From assembly GCF_000716875.1 (NCBI RefSeq), contig NZ_JNWQ01000032.1:1-64000 (forward strand): a stretch of DNA of 64,000 nucleotides, written 5' to 3'. This document shows, piece by piece, positions 58,518-64,000 of this stretch; within the stretch, counting starts at the first letter, position 1; every line of letters begins with the position of its first letter. A program made the position numbers and the translations under genes. This DNA is from Streptomyces novaecaesareae (lineage in GTDB: Bacteria; Actinomycetota; Actinomycetes; Streptomycetales; Streptomycetaceae). Under the pieces are notes generated by a model. The model was not told the origin of the DNA, did not search any database, and was given only the letters and a program-made list of their open reading frames with translations.

Positions 58518-61381
58518 AGCTCAGCGCCTGGCGGGTCGCCCTGCGCATCGCCCGCCGCGACGCCCTGCGGGCCAAGGGCCGCAGCGCCCTCGTCATCGCC
58601 ATGGTCGCCCTGCCCGTCCTCGGCGTCACCGGCGCCGACGTGTTCTACCGCAGCGCCGACCTCTCGCCCGCCGAACGCGCCGTACGCGTCATGGGCCAGT
58701 CCGCCGGCGAACTGGAGATGGTCGAGCGCGGCTCCTCCGTCGAGCAGGCTCCCGACCCGTCCGAGGGCTTCACCGTCAAGAACCCCAAGGACACCGCCAA
58801 GGACGGCGCCGCCCCCCAGTACACCCCCGCCCAACAGCGCTCCCTCGACACCGAACCCGCCGAACTGGCCCGCCAGTTGCTCCCGGCCGGGGCCACCCTC
58901 GTGCCCGAGCGCCAGGGCCCGTACACCGCGGCCAGCAGCGCCGAGGGCCTGCTCAGCACCCGCGTCAGCGAGTCCGACCTGAGCGACCCGGTCTGGAACG
59001 GACGGATCGACCTGGTCAAGGGCCGCGCCCCCACGGCCGACCACGAGGCCGCCGTCACCACGGAGTTCCTCAAGCGCTCCGGCCTCAAGATCGGCGACCG
59101 GACGGCCGTCCGCGGCCTGGAGGACACCCCCTTCACCATCACCGGCGTCTACGAGTTCCCCGGCGAACTGACCGCCACCGAACTCCTCGCCCGCCCCGGC
59201 ACCCTGATCGACCGGCTCGCCAAGACCCCGGGCGCCACCCGCGGCCCCACCGCCGGCACCGGCACCCCCACCAGCTGGCTGGTCAAGCTCCCCGCCGGGG
59301 CCGGCCTCGACTGGCAGAAGGTCACCGAACTCAACCAGTACGGCTTCAACCTGACCTCCCGCGCCGTCCTGATCGACCCGCCCGCCCGCGCCGACGTCCC
59401 CTACTTCGTCGCGCAGGACCAGCACGGCACCGGCAACACCACCTACTTCAACCGGACCTCCGTGGTCATCGCCGCGACCGTCGCCGGCATGGCCCTGCTG
59501 GAGATCGTCCTGCTCGCGGGCCCCGCCTTCGCCGTCGGGGCCAGGCGCTCCCGGCGGCAGCTCGGCCTGCTCGCCGCCGCCGGCGGTGAGCGCGCCAACA
59601 TCCGCGCCGTCGTCCTCGGCGGGGGCATCGTCCTCGGCGTCACCGGCGCCGCGGTCGGCCTCGTCCTCGGCGTCGGCCTGGTCGCCCTGCTGCGCACCCA
59701 GGCCGAGGAGTACGCCGGCCAGCGCTTCGGCCACTTCGCCGTCCAGCCGCTCGACCTGCTCGGCGTCCTGCTGGTCGGCCTGGTCACCGGCCTGCTGGCC
59801 GCCGTCGTGCCCGCCGTCCAGGCCTCCCGCCAGGACGTCGTCTCCGCGCTCACCGGCCGCGACTCGCTCAAGCCGCCGAGCCGCAAACTCGCCGTACTCG
59901 GCCTGCTGATGCTCGCCGGCGGCGCCGCCCTCGCCCTGCTCGGCTCCACCAGCGGCTTCGGCAGCCGCAGCTTCGCCGTCCTCGGCGGCTCGGCCGTCGC
60001 CGAACTCGGCATGGTCGCCCTCACGCCCTACCTGGTCGGCCTCTTCGGCCGGATCGGCCGCTGGCTCTCGCTCGGCCCCCGGCTCGCCCTGCGCGACTCC
60101 GTGCGCCACCGCGGCCGCACCGCGCCCGCCGTCGCCGCCGTCATGGCCGCCGTCGCCGGCTCCGTCGCCGTCAACGTCTACATCGCCAGCTACGACGACC
60201 AGTACCGGCGCGAGTACGTCGCCTCCGGGCCGTCCGGATCCGTCATGCTCGGCAACGGCTGGCTGCGCAGCGCCGACGCCAACCTGCTGCCGCAGATGCG
60301 CGAGGCCGTCGAACGCAACATCCCCGACCTCGGCCCCCGCGCCGACGTCCAGCGCGTCACCTACAAGGGCGACTGCTCCGAGAACGGCTCCTGCGGCTAC
60401 GTCAGCGTCGAGATGCCCAAGGAACTGCGCTGCCCCGTCCTCGACCAGGACCGGGAGCTCGGCCCCGGAGAGGCCGACCGCATCCTCGAAACCGACCCGC
60501 GCTGCCACGCCCGCCCCCGCGCCAACGCCTTCGGCTCCCTCACCGTCGGCGACGCCACCCTGCTGCGCAACCTCTACGGCGTCACCGGACAGGCCGCCGG
60601 CCAGGCCCTCGCCGACGGCAAGGCCGTGGTCTTCGACCCCCGGTACCTGAAGGACGGCAAGGTCATCGTCCAGAAGCACGAGCCGTACGACTACAGCGCG
60701 CGCGGCGGCGCCAACCGCAAGCCCGTACGCACCGAGGTCGCCGTGGACGCCGTCCTCGCCGACGCCGCGGTGCCCGCCGTGGGCCAGGCCGTCTTCAGCC
60801 CGGCCCTCGCCGCCCAGCTCGGCCTCACCACCGGCCCGGCCGGCTCGGTCTGGCTGCCCGCCGCCGTGCCCTCCGACAACGCCCAGCAGAAGGCCGTCGG
60901 CGCGCTGGCCAAGCTCAGCGACCGCGACATCCTCTCCGTCGAACGCGGCTACCAGTCCAAGGCCGGCCTGATCCGGCTCGGCCTGAACATCTTCGCCACC
61001 CTGGTCGCCCTGGGCGCGGCCGGCATCGCCACCGGACTGGCCGCCGCCGACTCGCAGCGCGACCTGACCACCCTCGCGGCGGTCGGCGCCGAACCGCGCA
61101 TCCGGCGCTCGCTGTCCGGCTTCCAGTGCGGCGTGATCGCCGCCATGGGCGCCCTGCTCGGAGTGGTCAGCGGCATCGTGCCGGGCGTGGCACTGCGCAA
61201 GGTCGAGGGCGCGGCGAGCACCTTCCCCGGCATGAGCCCCGAGGAGATCGCCAACAAGGCGGCCGTGGTCTTCCCGTGGCCCACCATCGCCGCCACCGTG
61301 GTGCTGCTCCCGCTGCTCGCGGCCGGCCTCGCGGCGCTGCTCACCCGCTCGCGGATCACGCTGCTGCGCCGCTCCGGCTGA
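58514..61381 (+). CDS. FtsX-family ABC transporter permease
   Basis: 955-residue permease with the duplicated FtsX layout. An N-terminal helix (SALVIAMVALPVLGVTGADV, about 25-45) is followed by a large extracytoplasmic domain (about 45-310), four core helices (about 315-510), a second outside domain (about 560-810) with a CSENGSCGYV Cys pair and further Cys at CPVLD and CHARPR, and three last helices ending LPLLAAGLAALLTRSR. This size and fold fit streptomycete peptide/drug or envelope-stress exporters. GTG start overlaps the ATPase stop. Confidence 0.9.
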   Translation: MKLSAWRVALRIARRDALRAKGRSALVIAMVALPVLGVTGADVFYRSADLSPAERAVRVMGQSAGELEMVERGSSVEQAPDPSEGFTVKNPKDTAKDGAAPQYTPAQQRSLDTEPAELARQLLPAGATLVPERQGPYTAASSAEGLLSTRVSESDLSDPVWNGRIDLVKGRAPTADHEAAVTTEFLKRSGLKIGDRTAVRGLEDTPFTITGVYEFPGELTATELLARPGTLIDRLAKTPGATRGPTAGTGTPTSWLVKLPAGAGLDWQKVTELNQYGFNLTSRAVLIDPPARADVPYFVAQDQHGTGNTTYFNRTSVVIAATVAGMALLEIVLLAGPAFAVGARRSRRQLGLLAAAGGERANIRAVVLGGGIVLGVTGAAVGLVLGVGLVALLRTQAEEYAGQRFGHFAVQPLDLLGVLLVGLVTGLLAAVVPAVQASRQDVVSALTGRDSLKPPSRKLAVLGLLMLAGGAALALLGSTSGFGSRSFAVLGGSAVAELGMVALTPYLVGLFGRIGRWLSLGPRLALRDSVRHRGRTAPAVAAVMAAVAGSVAVNVYIASYDDQYRREYVASGPSGSVMLGNGWLRSADANLLPQMREAVERNIPDLGPRADVQRVTYKGDCSENGSCGYVSVEMPKELRCPVLDQDRELGPGEADRILETDPRCHARPRANAFGSLTVGDATLLRNLYGVTGQAAGQALADGKAVVFDPRYLKDGKVIVQKHEPYDYSARGGANRKPVRTEVAVDAVLADAAVPAVGQAVFSPALAAQLGLTTGPAGSVWLPAAVPSDNAQQKAVGALAKLSDRDILSVERGYQSKAGLIRLGLNIFATLVALGAAGIATGLAAADSQRDLTTLAAVGAEPRIRRSLSGFQCGVIAAMGALLGVVSGIVPGVALRKVEGAASTFPGMSPEEIANKAAVVFPWPTIAATVVLLPLLAAGLAALLTRSRITLLRRSG

Positions 61382-61440
61382 GGCCCGTCGGCCCGGCGTG
61401 CGACGCGAATTGTCAGACCCGCCCTGGCCCCGTCCGCCTG

Positions 61441-61486
61441 CTCCGTCACCCCCGTCCGCGACCGTGCCGCGACGGGGGTGACGGAG
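61441..61486 (+). terminator. Strong hairpin after the ABC operon
   Basis: CTCCGTCACCCCCGTC (61441-61456) pairs perfectly with GACGGGGGTGACGGAG (61471-61486), a 16-bp stem with a 14-nt loop, 60 bp after the permease stop. Confidence 0.8.
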
Positions 61487-61547
61487 GTTACAGCCGTGGC
61501 GGGGCCCGGCAACCGGACGGCCGGGGCGGGCACCCGTACCGGCGAAC

Positions 61548-61553
61548 TACAGT
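61548..61553 (+). promoter_or_regulatory. -10 box, leaderless start of the dipeptidase gene
   Basis: TACAGT ends 7 nt before the ATG at 61561; no ribosome binding site. Confidence 0.45.
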
Positions 61554-61560
61554 CGTCCGT

Positions 61561-62964
61561 ATGACGAGAACCCCGGACAGCGCCGTCCGCTCCTACATCG
61601 ACCGCCACCAGGCCGCCTTCCTCGCCGACCTCTCCGAGTGGCTGGCCATCCCCTCGGTCTCCGCGGACCCGGCCCGGGCCGGCGAGGTGCGGCGCTCCGC
61701 CGAGTGGCTGGCGGCCAAGCTGCGCGACACCGGCTTCCCGGTGGCCGAGGTGTGGGAGACGGACGGCCTGCCGGCGGTGTTCGCCGAGTGGCCCTCCGGG
61801 GACGCGTCCGCGCCGACCGTCCTGGTCTACGGGCACCACGACGTGCAGCCCGCCGCCAAGGAGGACGGCTGGGAGACCGAGCCGTTCACCCCGACCGTGG
61901 TCGGCGGCCGGCTGTACGCGCGCGGCGCCGCCGACGACAAGGGCCAGGTGTTCTTCCACACCCTGGGCGTGCGCGCCCACCTGGCCGCCACCGGCCGCAC
62001 CGCCCCGGCGGTCAACCTCAAGCTGCTGATCGAGGGCGAGGAGGAGTCCGGCTCGCCGAACTTCGCCGGCCTGGTCCGCCGCGAGGCCGAGCGGCTGGCC
62101 GCCGACGTCGTGGTCATCTCGGACACCGGCATGTGGTCCGCCGAGACGCCGACCGTCTGCACCGGCATGCGCGGCCTCGCCGACGCCCAGATCGACCTGT
62201 ACGGGCCGGACACCGACATCCACTCCGGCTCCTTCGGCGGCGCCGTCCCCAACCCGGCCCAGGTCGCGGCCGAGCTGGCCGCCGCCCTGCACGACGCGGA
62301 CCGCAAGGTGGCCGTCCCGGGCTTCTACGACGGCGTGGTCGAGCTGACCGACCGCGAGCGCGAGCTGTTCGCCGAGCTGCCCTTCGACGAGGCGCAGTGG
62401 CTACGGGTCGCCAAGTCGTACGGCACCCGCGGCGAGGCCGGGTACACCACCCTGGAGCGGATCTGGGCCCGTCCGACGGCCGAGGTGAACGGCATCTGGG
62501 GCGGCTACACCGGCCCGGGCGGGAAGACCATCGTGCCGACCTCGGCGCACCTCAAGCTGTCCTTCCGGCTGGTCGCCGGGCAGGAGGTGGAGAAGGTCCG
62601 CGAGGCGGTGCGGGCCTGGGTGGCCGAGCAGGTGCCCGAGGGCATCCGCTACGAGCTGGTCTTCCCGGGCGCGACCCGGCCCTGCCTGACCCCGCTGGAC
62701 CACCCGGCGCTGCAGTCCACCGTCCGCGCGATGGGGCGGGCCTTCGGGCAGAAGATCCTCTTCACCCGGGAGGGCGGCTCCGGCCCGGCCGCCGACCTGC
62801 AGGACGTGCTGGGCGCGCCGGTGCTGTTCCTCGGCATCTCGGTGCCCTCGGACGGCTGGCACTCGGTCAACGAGAAGGTCGAGCTGGACCTGCTGGCCAA
62901 GGGCGTGGAGACCGCCGCGTACCTGTGGGGCGACCTGGCCGAGAACTTCCGGCCGGGTGCGTGA
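61561..62964 (+). CDS. M20-family zinc dipeptidase
   Basis: 467-residue metallopeptidase of the dipeptidase/carnosinase-like M20 group. Ligand motifs in order: YGHHDVQPA (about 93), RGAADDKGQ (about 121), IEGEEESGS (catalytic Glu pair, about 158) and SDTGMWS. The dimer-domain His is in DIHSGSFGGAV (about 220), and REGGSGPAAD with a late WHSVNEK carries the last His. It hydrolyses dipeptides in the cytoplasm. It is a single-gene unit preceded by a terminator and followed by a 12-bp tandem repeat. Confidence 0.9.
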   Translation: MTRTPDSAVRSYIDRHQAAFLADLSEWLAIPSVSADPARAGEVRRSAEWLAAKLRDTGFPVAEVWETDGLPAVFAEWPSGDASAPTVLVYGHHDVQPAAKEDGWETEPFTPTVVGGRLYARGAADDKGQVFFHTLGVRAHLAATGRTAPAVNLKLLIEGEEESGSPNFAGLVRREAERLAADVVVISDTGMWSAETPTVCTGMRGLADAQIDLYGPDTDIHSGSFGGAVPNPAQVAAELAAALHDADRKVAVPGFYDGVVELTDRERELFAELPFDEAQWLRVAKSYGTRGEAGYTTLERIWARPTAEVNGIWGGYTGPGGKTIVPTSAHLKLSFRLVAGQEVEKVREAVRAWVAEQVPEGIRYELVFPGATRPCLTPLDHPALQSTVRAMGRAFGQKILFTREGGSGPAADLQDVLGAPVLFLGISVPSDGWHSVNEKVELDLLAKGVETAAYLWGDLAENFRPGA

Positions 62965-62975
62965 CCCGCTCCGTG

Positions 62976-63035
62976 CACACCATGGCGCACACGATGGCGC
63001 ACACCGTGGCGCACACGATGGCGCACACCATGGCC
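62976..63035 (+). repeat. 12-bp tandem repeat before nudC
   Basis: About five copies of a 12-bp unit (consensus ACCATGGCGCAC) place an ATG or GTG at 62982, 62994, 63006, 63018 and 63030, in the gap between the dipeptidase stop and the nudC start. A frame through it would read MAHT repeats and then run on. Confidence 0.9.
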
Positions 63036-63081
63036 AGTCAGATCACTCATCCGGATGATTCACCACGTGGGGATGGAACCT

Positions 63082-64000
63082 GTGAGCACCGTGCCTGAGA
63101 CCGAGCGCCCGCTGTACCTGGCACTGGCCCGGGCCGGGGTGGACCGGGCGGCCGAGCACCGCTTCGACGAGCCCTGGCTGGCGGCGGCCTGGAGCCACCC
63201 GACCACCCGGGTGCTGCCGATCGCCGGCGGCGAGGCCTTCGTGGTCGACACCGCGCAGGGCACCGAACTCGTGCTGCTGCCCTCGTTCGAGGCGCCGCAG
63301 ACCGGCGACCGGTACTTCCTGGGCACCGACGGGGACGGCGTCTCGTACTTCGCGCTGGCCGGCGAGAGCCTGCCCGGGCGCCTGGACGGCGACGCCCGCC
63401 CGGCCGGGCTGCGGGAGGTCGGCGCGATGCTGTCGGACCGGGACGCCGGACTGCTGGTGCACGCCGTCGCGCTGGAGCACTGGCACCGGCTGCACAGCTT
63501 CTGCTCGCGCTGCGGGCACCCGACCGAGAAGGCCGGCGCCGGCCACGTGCGGCGCTGCACCTCCTGCGCGGCCGAGCACTACCCGCGCACCGACCCGGCG
63601 GTGATCATGGTGATCACCGACGAGCAGGACCGCTGCCTGCTCGGCCGCCAGGCGCTGTGGCCGGAGGGCCGCTGGTCGACGCTGGCCGGCTTCGTCGAGC
63701 CGGGGGAGTCGATCGAGCAGGCGGTGGCCCGCGAGGTGCACGAGGAGGCGGGCGTCCAGGTCGGCGAGGTGCAGTACGTCGCCAGCCAGCCCTGGCCGTT
63801 CCCGTCCAGCCTGATGCTCGGCTTCACCGGCAGGGCGCTGCCCGGCGGCACCGAGATCACCGTGGACGGCGAGGAGCTGGCCGAGGCGCGCTGGTTCTCC
63901 CGCGAGGAGCTGCGGGCCGGGATGGAGGCGGGCGAGATCCTGCCGCCGTCCGGGATCTCGATCGCCCGGCACCTGGTCGAGCTCTGGTATGGCGAGCCGC
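63082..64000 (+). CDS. nudC: NAD(+) diphosphatase NudC (cut by the window end)
   Basis: Nudix hydrolase that splits NAD(H) to NMN and AMP and removes NAD caps from RNA. About 306 residues are visible and probably fewer than twenty are missing. The N-terminal domain includes TRVLPIAGG and YFLGTDGDGVSYFAL; the zinc ribbon is CSRCG (about 141) with CTSC; then YPRTDPAVIMVITD, the Nudix box GFVEPGESIEQAVAREVHEE (about 202-221) and the NudC-specific SQPWPFPSSLMLGF. GTG 63082 follows GGGGATGG; ATG 63073 is an alternative that adds three residues. Confidence 0.92.
   Translation, partial: MSTVPETERPLYLALARAGVDRAAEHRFDEPWLAAAWSHPTTRVLPIAGGEAFVVDTAQGTELVLLPSFEAPQTGDRYFLGTDGDGVSYFALAGESLPGRLDGDARPAGLREVGAMLSDRDAGLLVHAVALEHWHRLHSFCSRCGHPTEKAGAGHVRRCTSCAAEHYPRTDPAVIMVITDEQDRCLLGRQALWPEGRWSTLAGFVEPGESIEQAVAREVHEEAGVQVGEVQYVASQPWPFPSSLMLGFTGRALPGGTEITVDGEELAEARWFSREELRAGMEAGEILPPSGISIARHLVELWYGEP

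Noticed and set aside
62982..63098. Small MAHT-repeat protein encoded by the 12-bp repeats
   Set aside because: No ribosome site, and the frame runs into the nudC start region out of phase; the repeats alone explain the repeated start codons.
1..64000. CRISPR array, prophage, insertion sequence, tRNA or rRNA genes
   Set aside because: No spaced repeats, transposase, integrase, phage structural genes or cloverleaf/rRNA segments were seen on either strand.

Overview
This window is chromosomal DNA from a very high-GC actinobacterium, most likely a member of the Streptomycetaceae (Streptomyces or Kitasatospora). The basis is strong third-position G/C bias, frequent GTG/TTG starts, many 1-4 nt overlaps between genes, and families typical of that group: 7Fe ferredoxin with DapC, a FolP2-type protein, DUF3117, DUF3107, MoeZ, AdnA/AdnB and NudC. 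No tRNA, rRNA, insertion sequence, prophage or CRISPR array was seen. Gene order resembles, as remembered, two separate Mycobacterium tuberculosis segments placed end to end: roughly dapE to corA, then rhlE to nudC. So most of the window is conserved actinobacterial core.

Layout. 0.1-4.7 kb: an OmpR-type two-component system (minus strand), then a MurJ-like flippase with two small coupled genes. 4.8-8.1 kb: two GNAT acetyltransferases, an orphan DesR-like response regulator and a SirB1-like protein. 8.2-13.2 kb: ferredoxin and two genes of the succinylase branch of diaminopimelate/lysine synthesis (dapC, dapE), with a secreted protein and a membrane-anchored lysozyme-like protein between them. 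13.3-20.9 kb: LOG-family hydrolase, FolP2, DivIVA-domain protein, 3-methyladenine glycosylase, enoyl-CoA hydratase, DUF3117, O-methyltransferase, an ECF sigma factor with its zinc anti-sigma factor, and tatB. 21-28 kb: Mrp ATPase, DUF1003 protein, MgtE-N/CBS protein, a DMT permease and CorA. 28.5-32.6 kb: miscellaneous conserved genes and a 52-residue orphan small protein.

32.7-38.7 kb: DEAD-box helicase with a repetitive basic tail, ferritin-like protein, DUF3107, TetR regulator and alpha/beta hydrolase. 39.2-44.4 kb: an apparent operon of a PelF-like glycosyltransferase, a membrane protein and a nucleotide-sugar epimerase, followed by moeZ. 44.5-54.6 kb: a fused pseudokinase/flippase membrane protein, an alkyltransferase-like protein and the paired helicase-nucleases AdnA and AdnB. 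54.8-64 kb: SpoIIE-type phosphatase, endonuclease/exonuclease/phosphatase family protein, a PadR-controlled ABC exporter, an M20 dipeptidase and nudC, cut by the window end.

Beyond ordinary genes, the main signals are: a short proline/arginine-rich upstream frame with a near-perfect ribosome binding site before corA; a dispersed repeat found once between genes and twice inside coding regions (glycosyltransferase and adnB), plus an unrelated palindromic repeat inside adnA; a PadR operator covering the -10 box and start codon of its own leaderless gene; an ECF-type promoter in front of the sigma gene; about eleven genes with a TANNNT box 6-8 nt before the start codon, consistent with leaderless transcripts; and a possible Pel-like polysaccharide module. 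All functional calls rest on reading the sequence and on family knowledge; no database search was run.
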